NCBI GenBank assembly: GCA_028023455.1 | Contig: JAQFVV010000277.1 | Location: 1,114,001 to 1,178,000, forward strand | Reading direction: 5' to 3' | From: Epiperipatus broadwayi | Lineage: Eukaryota > Onychophora > Udeonychophora > Euonychophora > Peripatidae | DNA length: 64,000 nucleotides | Shown: positions 1 to 11,872 of the stretch, in pieces | How the letters are laid out: the number at the start of each line of letters is the position of its first letter | How positions within the stretch are numbered: position 1 is the stretch's first letter | The notes under the pieces: generated by a model | Told to the model about the DNA's origin: nothing | What the model saw: the letters and a program-made list of their open reading frames with translations, nothing else | Databases searched by the model: none | Position numbers and translations under genes: made by a program

Positions 1-827
1 TCCCAAAACATCCATTACTAAACAAATATTTGAATGTCATATGGTAGAAGATGAAAGATGGCTTTATATATCTTTTAAACTAGATACCTTTTTTTTTTGC
101 TGAAATGATTAAAATTTGAGAAAATTCTATAAGTGGGTGTGTTTGTTTGTTTTTGCAAGTTAATAATTTTTGTAAGAATTAATGATTTAAATGAAGCTTA
201 ATTGTTATATAATAAATAATCAAATGATAGATTACTTAGAAGTTGTTAAACTATTCCTAATAATGATCAAGTAGGAGTTTCTTCAAATTTAATTCATAGG
301 AGTGTTTTTTTCATGTCAGTCAAGCAAATTTTTTTATCTAGTCAACTCGTGTGGTTTTATCTTTTGACAATTTAGGATGTCACCTTTTTTACCTAATGTT
401 GTTTTTTCTAGAAGCATATCTAGCTTGACTCTATTAAGCTTCCTAATGCTGTCAGTGATGTCGGTGGTATGATTTCTTTTTATTCTAGTATACATCTGTT
501 TATGCTGTTGTCTCTGTAATAACTGTTTTAATGTCCAAATCTTCATCTGAAGTTACGCAATGGCAGAACGCATTTATTAAGAACTTTTTTTTTTCATGCA
601 CATAGAAGTGTATGCATTTATTATTTTTTTATTATTAGATTATTCCCATAAAAAGACCACTATTCAAATTTAATTTTATAAATTTCATTCTTTGTATTTT
701 CATCTATGCTATTAATTTGTCGAAAAATCTTATTTTTTTTTTTTCAATTAATTAATACCAGTTTTTATTTTTAAAAAAATTTCATTGAATATTTATCATT
801 AGCAACAGTCAGTCCAAATGAATGTGG
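1..827. other. AT-rich non-coding stretch
   Basis: No exon-like open frame with splice signals and no recognisable repeat family. Short open frames here have AT-driven composition and no recognisable motif. It may be an intron or 5' flank of the host gene whose 3' exons lie between 4.7 and 18 kb. Confidence 0.6.
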
Positions 828-970
828 CCATTAAAATATCACATGACTGTCACATGGCTCCAGTTTACACATTGTTATTTCACCACAGTTGTGCCATCTA
901 CTGTAAGTTCCAATAACTAATAGATGCCAGATGAGAATGCTTAATAAATCCTATCTAATTCTGCCCTATC

Positions 971-1032
971 CAACATCCCCAAGCTAGTCTCAAACTTGTA
1001 GTTTTCATCAGTGAGGAGCTTTGGATATTGAA
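971..1032 (-). ncRNA. Degenerate hammerhead ribozyme copy
   Basis: On the minus strand CTGATGA (1005-1011) is followed by a 5-bp stem II (AAACU/AGUUU). The next core segment reads GAGAC instead of GAAAC, and the cleavage triplet is GCU rather than GUC. Stem I strands (UCCUCA and its partner) are still present. Two catalytic positions are lost, so I call it a dead copy of the ribozyme repeat. Confidence 0.5.
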
Positions 1033-1123
1033 ACAGAAGTATTATTCTTATATCTTCTTTAATTTTTTTGTATTTCTTCATATATTCATATATATATTAC
1101 CTATAATCAATCTTCACATATAT

Positions 1124-1231
1124 ACTTTAATGCAATTTTTTTATAATTTCTTTAATTTCCTAACAGTTTTGACTGTCCTACTTTAATGTAATTTTTTTTA
1201 CAATTTTTTTAATTTCCTAACAGTTTTGACA
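1124..1231. repeat. Two-unit tandem duplication (~54 bp)
   Basis: Units at 1124-1179 and 1180-1231 both read 'actttaatg(c/t)aatttttt...tttaatttcctaacagttttgac'. A reverse-complement relative lies at 1290-1333, so the duplication sits in the inner part of the larger inverted repeat. Confidence 0.75.
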
Positions 1232-1264
1232 GTTAAAAAGAAAGAGGAAAGTTATGCAAGTATT

Positions 1265-1300
1265 CTGATGAAGACTGCAGAACAGTTGAATCTGTTAGGA
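1265..1300 (+). ncRNA. Weak hammerhead-like relic
   Basis: CTGATGA (1265-1271) is followed by a possible 4-bp stem (ACTG/CAGT, loop cagaa) and then GAATC, where a hammerhead needs GAAA plus an NUH site. The downstream 'gttaggaaattaaagg' resembles PLE-type 3' tails. One core segment is defective, so this is reported only as a relic. Confidence 0.25.
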
Positions 1301-1461
1301 AATTAAAGGAATTATAAAAAATTTGCATTAAAGTGTATATGTTGAGATTGATTATAAGTAATATATATATATATATGTGAATATTGAAATAGAGAGGTAA
1401 ATAATAGTTGCTAATGAAAAAGCATATTAAATCCTAATGGTTCAAGGGAATTTTTCTAAGA

Positions 1462-1520
1462 TCCAAAGCTCCTCACTGATGAAAGCCATAAGTTTGAAAC
1501 TTGTCTTGGGATATTAGATA
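1462..1520 (+). ncRNA. Hammerhead ribozyme, type I, core conserved
   Basis: Core segments in order: CTGATGA (1476-1482); stem II AAGC/GUUU with loop cauaa (1483-1495; C-G, G-U, A-U, A-U pairs); GAAAC (1496-1500); a minimal stem III AC/GU around a 2-nt loop; cleavage triplet GTC (1503-1505). Stem I is formed by CTCCTCA just 5' of the core and TTGGGA just 3' of the cut, with one C-U mismatch. All invariant residues of the hammerhead core are present. Known family: minimal type I hammerheads with 2-bp stem III occur in Penelope-like elements and animal retrozymes. Activity is inferred, not shown. Confidence 0.6.
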
Positions 1521-1600
1521 GAAGATTACTGTATAGGGGTGTATTAAGCACTATTATCTGGCATCTATTAGTTGGTAAAGCTATTGTAAAAAAAAGAGTA

Positions 1601-3525
1601 TAACCATTTCAATTCCAAATAGAATAAAGGAAAGAAAAACACCAGGAATGAGTTTTATGATGATTATGCAAACCAATCTATGAACTGCAAATATATCCAC
1701 AAATAGAACATGTTATTGCATTATTTTGTTTATATTTTGCAATGCACTCTTTTAATTTCTTTAGAACAACTTTTTTTTCTGAAAGATTACTACACTGACT
1801 CTCCCATGAAAACATGCTCACATTTATCATAAAATAATTCTTGTAGGAAAAGTTGTAATTTTATAAAAGTAAACTGAATACTATTATACATAGCAAGATG
1901 AAAAACATTAATTGATCTTATGATTGCCTTTGTATTTTACAGAGCATCTATAACTGGAGTTTTTTTAATGTTTTTTTTTACCCTGATAGCAGATCTAAGT
2001 CCCTCTTCTATATAGTAAATTGGATAAAAAACTTTTATATACAACTAAACCAGTTGTAATAATTGTACCACTAAATATTTCTCAAGTATTTTTCATAATT
2101 ATTTAAAAATCCCCTTTTGTGAAAACAATCACATAATCTGCAAATTCCATCCAGCTTAAGTAATTTCCACTTATTCTTAGTCATTTTGCATCTTATTTTA
2201 ATCTACAAAACCCTTTTTGTAAAACAACTTTGAAAGTCTTCAGGAAGAAAGAATCATATTGCTATACACTCTTACAAGAATTAGTCAAATACTTTAATTT
2301 GATCAGTTCTTTATGGATCTGAAAAGATATTATAAAACTTTAATCTTAACAGTAATGTTTATAGGATCAAACACATTTCACATATTTGAAATTAATCTAT
2401 AGAAGTAAGTGATCCAAATGAAATGTCATCATTGAATGGCAGCCTAATTTCAAAATCCAGGGATTCATCATACTCACTTTTTTGTGTCATCACCTGATGC
2501 TCTCAGTTGAAACTATATATAAATAAAACAATATAAAAATAGTGCATTACAATGTATAAGAAGTGAATTTATCAAAAAAATTTTATATCTACTTTACCAT
2601 ATTGAGATATTCAGCGTGTAGCACTAGATGGCAGTGCAATCGATGTTACTGATTCCCATTTAGTTACATTTAATGTCTTTTGTCTTACTATTTACATAAA
2701 GCTGTGGTGAAAATGATGCACAAGAAGTAAGTTAAAGGAGAAAAACCATGAGCTAATTTCGCTTATCATATAAAATATTGGTCATGTGATATAATAGTCA
2801 ATGCTTTATTCTTGCCACATCTGCAAACCATTCTAAATTTCTAATGAAGTTTTAAACAAAAAATTATAGAATTTTTTTCTGTGGCCATTTTATAGATAAA
2901 TTACTTAGTCTTCCAATTATGGGTTGGAAAATGGGTGACTAGCTGTTTTTGGCTGCCTGATAAAAAATGCAGGTTACTCTGGGTTGATCACATGATTTAT
3001 TGATATGCTGAGCATGAAACAAAAATGTAATTGTAATATGATATGACCTTAATTCCTAATGAAGAACATAACCCTATGAATATTGAGTTTTTGATTTATT
3101 TATTTTACATATAGTAAATAACAGAAAATATTGAATTATGATATTTGTGTTCTGAAATGTTTTTAGAATTGTGAAGTTAAGTAGGTAATCTGCTTACCCA
3201 TTAAAGATAAATGATTTCATAAGTCAAAATACTGTGATAATCCATATTATTTGGAACCTCTCATTAGCATTGCCCTTAAAGCAAAAAAATAGAGTAATCA
3301 GGAAAATTCTATAGACAAATATATAAAATTTCTACAAAATGTTGTTAGTTAGAACATAACTTTAAATTTCATATGTATGAATCTAAAAATTACCAGTTTA
3401 TTTTCCATGCTATTTGATACATTGTATTTTATACTGATATACCTATTATTACAAACAGTTAAATGTATTTCAAAAAAATGTAAAGAGTATGTATTTTTCT
3501 AAAAATCATTTTTAGGTTAGATTAC
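1601..3525. other. AT-rich non-coding stretch
   Basis: Nothing coding is seen. A 'ctagatggcagtgcaat' block near 2620 belongs to a short motif (gccatctattg-like) that recurs at about 890, 45750, 53890 and 57780 and probably marks decayed repeat ends. Confidence 0.5.
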
Positions 3526-4163
3526 CAGTATGTAACTTGTGGGTCATGACCCTCAAAGGGTAACAGAACAATTGTTAAGGATCATGAAAATTTTGAGAAG
3601 TTCTCATATTGGATAGTAAATTTCTAATTGAAAAAACAAAAACCAGAATATTATTAAAAAATACATGAAAATTGCTCAACTCATTATTGTGTATCTAATT
3701 ACTTTTGTGTTTAAACACTTCCTTCTTTATATTCCAATTCGGTTTGTATATATAGTGCTGCAGAATGGCAATTTGTTTTACATTGATATCATTTATCTTA
3801 TTCTCTCTCAGAGTTTCATTTTTTATGCTATTATCCTTCTAATATTGATATATGGTACAATGTTTTTGATTGTACACATTTTCTAAAATAAGCTAAAAAA
3901 GCTATAATTGTTACAAATCAACAGATCTATTAAGAACCAAGTATTACTATACATTTTTTCTTAATATGCAGTTTTTTTCAAAGATTTTTTATCAAATCGT
4001 ATGTACTGAAATATAATATAAAGTTGTATGTGATAAAATGTCTTTTATTATTGCTATCATTATATGTGCTTATAATAGGATGGTAAAAACATAAAGTGGG
4101 TCACATAAAATTTTAATCTGAGTATGGGGATCATAAGTGTAAAAACAACATTGTATATTACTG
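3526..4163. mobile_element. Possible non-autonomous hAT-like element
   Basis: The left end (CAG..., then 'gtgggtcatgaccctcaaaggg' in two short blocks) looks like the termini of animal hAT/Charlie-type elements. The right end carries 'gtgggtcacataaaatttt...ggggatcataa' and finishes ...CTG. I could not find a clean 8-bp target duplication, and terminal repeat similarity is weak. No transposase frame is recognisable inside. This is a low-confidence family call. Confidence 0.3.
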
Positions 4164-4686
4164 GACTAGATGACAGAAATAGTTTGGTATATAATTGTAA
4201 ACCATTGGTTTGAATACTATTATAAATGTAAATTGCTAATATATAAGTACTGTTCATTGCTTTGCTGAATGATAAGAAGTTATTTGTAAACATGTGATAG
4301 TAATAATTGCACCAATATCTAAATCAGCTTTTCATTTGATCAAAGTAATTTATTAGGGATTTAAAGTTAGCAAGGATCTAGTTATATGCCATGTTTTTAA
4401 AACTTTAATAATGCTCTGAAGTATTTTTAATTGCAACTTTTAATATTGTTATATCTTCCAATATTTTTCTGTATATGTTTTCATAACTATTTCAGTGTTC
4501 TTTGCCTCCTAGTTTATTATAATTATTTTCTATCACCCTCCCCCATGTGATTTTTTAAAAAAAAAAAAAAGTTGTATTGGTATATTTATTGCAAATATGT
4601 GTGTATATATTTATATTTTTGTTTTGTTGCATGAATTATTTCAGTTTGCATGTTGTAGTACATATATTCTGTGTGTTTATTTACAG

Positions 4687-4712
4687 CCTGAAGAAAGGTT
4701 TGCTTGGTCTTC
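4687..4712 (+). CDS. Candidate 26-bp micro-exon of the host gene
   Basis: A good acceptor (pyrimidine-rich tract then TTTACAG) precedes cct gaa gaa agg ttt gct tgg tct tc, followed by GTGATG as a possible weak donor. Read in this phase it gives P-E-E-R-F-A-W-S, and its last two bases combine with the first base of the 5157 exon to make Ser. The junction then reads W-S-S-P-N-L-S, a phase-perfect join. Against it, the donor is poor, and another frame stays open to a TAA at 4763, so a different exon shape or an alternative terminal exon is possible. Confidence 0.35.
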
Positions 4713-4762
4713 GTGATGACTTCGTTAATACAGTTTTTCTACCTTCTCCCATAATGCTCTTG

Positions 4763-4960
4763 TAATGTATTTTTGTTTTTTTCTTTTTGTTTTTTTTTTT
4801 AATTTTTTTTTATTAAGTTTTTCATTTTATGTTTTTTTTTCCGCTTTTTTTTTTTTTTACCTTATTTTTTATATTTATTTTTAATTTTTACCCATCTTTT
4901 ATTTTATTTATTTATTTGTTTGTTTTGATCACTTCATTTTTTTATTCGCTTTTCATTTCA
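4763..4960 (+). repeat. T-rich low-complexity tract
   Basis: Nearly uninterrupted T runs with scattered A, G and C between the candidate micro-exon and the 47-bp exon. It is probably intronic polypyrimidine filler. No transposon ends are seen. Confidence 0.6.
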
Positions 4961-5156
4961 CTGTTTATCTGAAAAATATAATAAAATGTTATTTGTACTC
5001 CACATATCTGTATTTAACAGAGATAAGCTTATTCACATTTCCTTTACTTCTTTTTGTTGATATCTGCACCATCTGTGTCTTCTCTCATTTATTTTATATA
5101 TCTTAAAAATAATATGTTCATATATAAAATAGAAATATCTGCTTTTTTTGTTTCAG

Positions 5157-5203
5157 GCCTAATTTATCTACTGTTGATAGTGATGCTCTAAACCCATATG
5201 GTG
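5157..5203 (+). CDS. 47-bp internal exon, host gene (Na+/H+ exchanger-like tail)
   Basis: Bounded by a strong acceptor (TTTTTTGTTTCAG) and a consensus donor (GTAAGT). It enters with one base finishing a codon, encodes P-N-L-S-T-V-D-S-D-A-L-N-P-Y-G, and leaves one base (G) that joins AT of the next exon to make Asp. The phase match with the 10177 exon, and from there with the 17496 exon, is the main support. The segment is polar and Ser/Asp-rich, as expected for a cytoplasmic regulatory tail. The intron to the next exon is about 5.0 kb. On its own this exon would not identify a family. Confidence 0.6.
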
Positions 5204-7935
5204 GTAAGTGTATATTATATACCTGTATATTTGTATATGTGTCTGTTGTAGTACATAATTTTATTAACCATTAAGTGCACTATATGGCAAAGTATTTTTA
5301 TCATTTTATTGTTTTTTTTTAACTAATTTTATGTCAAATATCTCATTTTGATTTATTTCTTATCTAAATAATGTATTTGTTTTGTATTTAAAATACAAGC
5401 TCGATTCAGAATATAGTAAAATATATTCTAAGGCAGTACAAAGTTTTATAATAATTATTAACAAATAATTATAATAAAACATAGACTAATAATAACATCA
5501 TTTATGTGTGCCACTAAATTTTTTTATGTGCCACTTCTGGCATGCATGCCATAGGATCACCATAGTGGAACTAGTTTGACTTATGGCATTTGATATTATG
5601 TATTGTAACAGTATAGAAAAAGTGGTTCCACAAGTTGGGTAGCAATTATAACTGTATGGAAAATAAGGGCTAATAAGAGAGAATATGTGGGTTACAATGT
5701 CTCACAATTAGGTAGCCATTTGTAACACTACACTACAATTAAGGCTAAATTATGAGGAGATAAAAACCATCATCATCTCAAAATAAACAAAATTTAAAAT
5801 TAAATGTAAAAGTAATGAACATGAGATATCAGCACAGAACTAACTATCAGCATTACACAAAAGTATCATCATGAATGATCAATAATGGTCTACTATAGAC
5901 CAGGCTAATTATTTACCCACTGTCAGATCTAGGGCAGGAATTTAAGCAATAATTATCTGGATACACCTATTTAGGTACTCCATCAAAATTCAACAATAAG
6001 TCAAATAACTCTGAGATATTAAAAACATCATGTCCATCATCTATGTTCTGGCCACTTAGTACCATTAATATACTGGCCAACTATAAACTAAATTTCTAAA
6101 GAAATGATTAAATGAAATGTAAAATGTAGTGCCTGAACTTTAAAAGATATCTTTTTGCACCAACCAGGATCATCATCATCTGGATGTACTGTATAACTGA
6201 TATGCCAAAATCTAGCCCAGGAAACAAGAACTCTATTAATTATTAGTATGAGCAAGAGATAAATAAATAAATGAAGCGGCTTATTATAAATCACTTTAAA
6301 TAATTCATAGGTTTACTCTATTATAAGTAAATAACTTTATTGGGATTATTTTTAAAAAATCCTACACTACTAAGCTGTCATGAAATAAAGTTATATATAC
6401 TGCAGTTTATGAAATAGGAATTGGATAGAATAAAGAAATTGAAACTACAAAATATATTTTAAAAACAATTATTTAATAACTAAATGATTAACAATAGATG
6501 AAAAAATGGTATGATAGTATGAAATTTTAACATTCATTTCATCAAAAAAAAATATGTTTATAAAAATTATAATCAGTTGATTTTTATTCATAAATTATCT
6601 TTTAATTAATTATTTTTTTAAATAACAAAGAGTTAGAAAATCAACATTTTTAAAATCAAAGGTAACAATCTTTGATTTAACTTAACTAATCTTTTGATAA
6701 GTTTTTAGGAAGGAAAAATAATGTTTCACAAAAAAAAAATTTAACAAAAATTAATTTTTCTAAAAACTCATAATTTTCAAGAGAAAATTGAATGGATTAA
6801 AAAAAATGTTTCACAATTTGAAAACATTAACTTTCTTACAAAAAAAAAATTATTACTTTTATATAATGAAAAAAGTCTGTTTTTTTACTATTAATAAAAA
6901 TATAGTGTGCACACAAAAAATACCTTTAACCATGATTTTAATTTTTTCTGTAGAGTTCTATTTGTTCCTATTGAATTTTCTTCTTGAAGGCTTCTACACA
7001 TGAACATGATTAATTTGTCTATTTCCTGGTATGCAGTATTTCCAGGTTAAAAAATAGCAAGTTTTTTCCATTTCTTTCTACTAAAATTTCCAGGTGACAG
7101 ACTTTTGTTCTTGGTTGAAAATAAGGATTTATGTTATTTTAGGGGATAGCTTCTTCTCTACACTTTATTCCAGTGAATGCAAATTACATGGAGGAGGATG
7201 CTTTTATCTGAATTTAGCACATGGTTTTCATTGTAGAAATTATTTTTGTGTCTACACTCATACTATGCTAAAAGCTTGGTTAAAACTTCTGCTATTATTT
7301 GTGATATCTTGGTAAAGACTTGTGCTGTTTTCTTCTTTATCATCTGGATTAAGACTTGACTGCTTTCTCTTCAACAACTAAGTTAGAAATCTTTTTTTTA
7401 CCAGACATTTGGGATTTTTGACTTATTCACACCCTCAGTTATTTTTTTCTAGAATGATCCTGGCTACAAACCAATCACAATCTGTCTTCAACATGATAGT
7501 TTTTATAATAGTCAATTAGGTATTTTTTATAAATACAATTGTTCAGTTATTTCTTCCTTTAATCATAGACATTGAAAAATAGTCAAGAACTAAATTAACA
7601 TTATAAAATTCTCAGCATTACTTCTAATTAAAAAAAATTTCTTGCAGAAGGAAAACAAGTTAATCAGTTAATTGCACTGAATTGATTTTTTGTATTGAAG
7701 AGAGATAAAAAAAACTGACTAATTAAAAGTAAAATTTACCAAAAGTATTAACATCTTTTTTTTTCTTTGTAAAAATACTATTGAAAATAAAACTTTATCT
7801 CTCTTTTAATGTTATAATTAATATCTATTAAATAAGTTACAAAAAAGCGAAAATTATTTTTTTTCTTAGTACATTTGTATAGTTTAAATTAAAACGACTA
7901 ATTAATTATAATTATTGAAGTGGAAGTTAAAAAAA
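5204..7935. other. Intron, left part
   Basis: AT-rich intronic sequence with no recognisable coding or RNA gene. Several open frames of about 70 codons here (for example around 6088-6294 and 6788-7315) have AT-driven residue content and no motif, and I regard them as chance. Confidence 0.6.
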
Positions 7936-8179
7936 TTGTTTAGATTCTTGGTACTAGTACATATAATACACTCCACCACTTGATGGCACTGGTTTTTGCC
8001 CAATGCACATCAATATACATATTCATGGGCCGATGATACAGTAAAAGATATAGTAAATTTTAGACATTTATATCCAATCTTTTTAAATTTTTAAAAATTT
8101 ATATACATTTTTTTTTATATATGGTTTTTTTTTAACACTTTTCGAAAATAGTATGTTTTTTTGTTTTTTTTTTACTAAA

Positions 8180-8645
8180 GACTTAAACATTTCATTTTTA
8201 ATAAACGAATACTTTGTTTTTAGATGGTGGAGGGGAATTGGTTTGCTTTTTAATTATCATCTTTTTACTTTGTTTTGGATATACTTTGTTTTTAACATTT
8301 ATGCTACTGAAAAGTTCTTCTTTATTTTTAGATGGTGGAAAGGGGGTTGGTTTGCTTTTGAATAAACAAACATTTAGTTTTTAGATAGTGGAGAGGGGTT
8401 GGTTTGCTTTTTAATTATTGTCTGTTTACATTTTTTTTTATATACTTTTCTTTTAAAATTTATGCTACCGAAAAGTTCTTTATTTTTAGTGGGGGTTGGT
8501 TTGCTCTTTAATTGTCGACTTTTTTTTTTAATATTTATGCTACCGACAAGTTGTTGCTTAATTCTTATGCTTTTTAAGAAATCCTTAAACATTTCATTTT
8601 TAATAAACCTACAGTTTGTTTTTCAGTGGAGAGCAGGTTTAGTTA
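8180..8645 (+). repeat. Tandem array, ~90-95-bp period, about 4-5 units
   Basis: Recurring blocks are 'atttatgctac(t/c)gaaaag', 'ttatttttagatggtgga' and 'gggttggtttgcttttt'. Units differ by substitutions and small deletions. The array lies inside the foldback element and creates the misleading open frames on both strands here. Confidence 0.75.
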
Positions 8646-8825
8646 TTTTCAATTATGTAAATAACAATAACAATTTTTCATGAAATAATTTGGACATTTA
8701 TTGAATAAAAAATAAATTAAAATTTTTACAAGTTATAAAGATTTTGGCATTGAAACAACAAAAACTGTGGCCAGCAGTTCACTGAGCTTCAATTAATTTT
8801 TTACATTTGCTGTTGTCATTTTATT

Positions 8826-8990
8826 ATTCTCGCCCGGAATCACACGAACACATGCATTTTCGCATGAACTCGGCCGAACTGTGCTTTTCAACCTAACCTT
8901 TCGCAGTTGTGTTTAGTTACAAATCGTAGGGAAGCATGTGTGATGGGCTGACAATTTTTAGTATGTATTACTACTTCAATTAAGCTTTTT
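8826..8990. promoter_or_regulatory. Locally CpG-bearing segment inside the foldback element
   Basis: This stretch carries several CpGs (tcgcccggaa, acacgaac, ttcgcatg, ctcggccg, ttcgcag, atcgtagg) within otherwise CpG-poor AT-rich DNA. It may be an internal promoter of the element or a younger, less methylation-decayed insertion. No specific factor site is claimed. Confidence 0.25.
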
Positions 8991-9691
8991 CACAATTATT
9001 TGGTAACAGATATTTTAAGAGTTTTGCATACTTAATAATATGGCTACCATCAAATAATATCATAGTGACAGGTCAATTGCACTCACTTGAGGAATACTTT
9101 CGCAACCCAATGGGTGTGGTATTTCATTATGTAATTGTAGAATACATTGCCATCAAGTGGTCTGTTATGGCTACAACAACACTGTTGTAGTGTTAGCTAT
9201 AAGTTAGGCTGCTAAACAGCATATTGATGTGCATTGGGCAAAAACCAGCATCATCAAATGGTGGAGTGTATTATATGTACTAGTATCAGATTCTTTTAGA
9301 ATTTTCTCTCTCTTCTACAATCATTTATATCTCTTATTAAAATATTTACATATTAAAATCATGATATTTAACAAATTTAATGTTTGAGAACTCTTATACT
9401 CTCATTTTAGGACTTTAAATATTATTTTCCCCATTAATTAAATAATTCTATACTTAAACCTGAGCAACATGCTACCACCTATCTAATTATTTTTAATGCA
9501 GAAATGTAGCCAACTGGTTACTATATATATATAATAAAATTCTTAAGTATTAATAATAAATATTAGTAACAGATGTAAAAAATCCTGAAGTACATTCATT
9601 AACTTTTATAAACATTTTACATTTGCAATAAAAATATCGTGTGATATCCCAACATTCATGAATTTTAATATTTGTGTTTTGTCTATTAATT

Positions 9692-10124
<433 letters not shown>

Positions 10125-10176
10125 TAATCTGTCATAAGTGTTTATATTTTGTTTACATATATTTAATATTTTTCAG

Positions 10177-10274
10177 ATGCTACATCAAGATTTGGTCGAA
10201 GAAAAGCTGTCGTATTTGATGAAACTAGTACCTCTGACCTACACAAATTACTTCGCACTAACCCATATCTTAGA
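10177..10274 (+). CDS. 98-bp internal exon, host gene (Na+/H+ exchanger-like tail)
   Basis: The acceptor is ATTTTTCAG and the donor is AGA|GTAAGT, both strong. After completing Asp with the previous exon it encodes 32 residues, beginning A-T-S-R-F-G-R-R-K-A-V-V-F-D-E and ending L-R-T-N-P-Y-L-R, and leaves phase 0. The exon 17496 frame continues directly as L-H-Q-K-H-N-R-N-L-T. The spacing N-R-x-L-T-x-D-x-E followed by an Arg-rich helix resembles the juxtamembrane regulatory helix of SLC9A2/A3-type exchangers (family knowledge). K-A-V-V-F fits the RVxF-type PP1-docking pattern, which is inference only. Confidence 0.65.
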
Positions 10275-11439
10275 GTAAGTTTTATCATGTATTTATACAT
10301 GTAAATACAAACATTCTTGTTTTTTTATATATTTGTTCATAGTTGTGTAAGTTATTAATTTTGATGCATTAAGAATGTGCACTGACGTGCAACATTGGAT
10401 TCTATTTCTCTCCCTATTATTTGCCTATGTATTCCAATTCTTTACATAGTATTTATTTTTCAGCAAAAGGTATTATTATTACACAATTATTTAAATCAAC
10501 TTTATATTTAGCCTTACTATGTCAACAAGTAGTATGTAAATAGTCACTTGATAATAATTCCTTTCAAGTTTAAAAATGAAACATATTTTCTTATATATGT
10601 ATATATAAAAGATCTAGTCATTATTTTAATTGTGAATGGTAATATTTGAGTATTAGCACAGCTGACAAGAAAGTTAAACCTATAAATCAATGGATCTGAA
10701 TCTGTTCTCATTTAATGTTTAAATTATTAATTATAATTTGAGTGTTAAAGTAATGTTATTATCAATTTGTATTTTGATTGTAGATGGATTATTAAAATAA
10801 AATAAAACAATTTTATTTTTATAGCTAGATGAACTTTTACTTTGGAAATAGTTTCTGGTGAACAAAGAAATACAAATAATGTTTATAATTTTCTGTGCAA
10901 GAAATCATTTCTGATTTGTTTTTCTTTAATTCTATATGAAATAGCAACCCCTTCTGTAACCATGACATTTTCTTTGAAGCCTTAACGGATACTAAAATTT
11001 GCAGATAATAGTGAACTTTCAAAACCAAAAAAGTATATAGCTATGTATACATACCATATATATATAGATGTTTATACCTTATATAATATTTTTAATAGAT
11101 GTGTAGATGAAAATATTTAGTGTATGGATTTTTCCATTTATAATTATTTAATTAGAAAACACTTTACTTAAGACAGTAGCTAATTAAAGTTAACTGCCCC
11201 AGTTTTATTTTCACTCTTAGCTATTATCTGAGTAAAAAGCTTTCTAATTAAATAATTATAATTGAAAAACTTATTAAATATTTTCAAATTTTTTTCACCA
11301 TTAATAAATATGTAAGAGTTAATACTCTTGACACATATAGTGAAATTAAATTCTTAGTTGGAATAATTATTTCTCACGGCTAAGCGCTTTCAGAGAGTTC
11401 TTCTCCATATTCATAGCCTTCAACTATAATAATTTATGC
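10275..11439. other. Intron sequence, no feature seen
   Basis: AT-rich intron with no recognisable element. A small minus-strand open frame near 10837-11028 lacks splice context and motifs. Confidence 0.6.
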
Positions 11440-11872
11440 AAATCTATGCAAGCTCATATATATATACTATATATGTATGTTGAAAACTTAAATAGATCAC
11501 AATATATATATATATATATATGCATGTATATACTTTATATATATGTTGGAAACATGAATAGCACTTATATATATATATATACTGTATGTACATATATATA
11601 TGTTGAGAATGTGTAAATCATACACATATATATAGGTGTGTATACATACTATATACACATTGAAAATTTGTATAGCATACACACACATATATAGAGAGAG
11701 TGTGATATGTATGCATACTATATATAGATGTTGAAAATTTGTATATCACCCACATACAAGCATTTGTAATAATATGTATGCAAGTTGAAAACTTGTGTAT
11801 GACACATATTTATAGATGTGTATATTTACTATTTATATGTTGACAGTTTGAATAACACACATTTTTTGAATG
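11440..11872. repeat. Diverged tandem array (~70-85-bp units) rich in (TA)n
   Basis: Six to seven units share 'tgttgaaaa(c/t)ttgtatag(c)acac' followed by 'atatatag(a)tgtgtatacatactatatata'. Unit length varies through the embedded TA microsatellite. Confidence 0.75.

Larger units (their letters stand above)
828..1600. repeat. Large imperfect inverted repeat carrying two head-to-head ribozyme-repeat copies
   Basis: The sequence from about 895 to 1115 is matched in reverse complement by about 1315 to 1592. Shared blocks are the 'aactaatagatgccagat' block, the 'tcatcagtgaggagctttgg' block and the 'tataatcaatctt...ctttaat' block. Each arm contains a copy of the dispersed hammerhead-like repeat also seen near 13.4, 16.6, 37.6 and 61.0 kb, in opposite orientations. 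The left end (from about 833) resembles the 'atcacatga' terminus of that repeat at 13.6, 37.6 and 61.2 kb. Arm identity is visibly imperfect, so the structure is old. It probably formed by inverted insertion or by copying of a foldback element. Confidence 0.7.
7936..9302. mobile_element. Foldback element with ~80-bp terminal inverted repeats
   Basis: The left arm (7936-8020) and right arm (9219-9302) are near-perfect reverse complements over blocks such as 'tactagtacatataatac' and 'tttttgcccaatgcacatca'. Between them lie a ~90-bp tandem array and a short CpG-containing segment. A second inverted copy of 'ccacttgatggca' lies just inside the right arm (about 9152-9163). No transposase frame is visible. 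A non-autonomous DNA transposon or foldback element inserted in the intron is the simplest reading. Confidence 0.65.

Noticed and set aside
1265-1300. Calling this CTGATGA motif a full hammerhead
   Set aside because: GAAA is replaced by GAAT and no NUH cleavage triplet can be placed; kept only as a relic.
8150-8683. Two opposing open frames of 70-94 codons
   Set aside because: Both are generated by the 90-bp tandem array within the foldback element.
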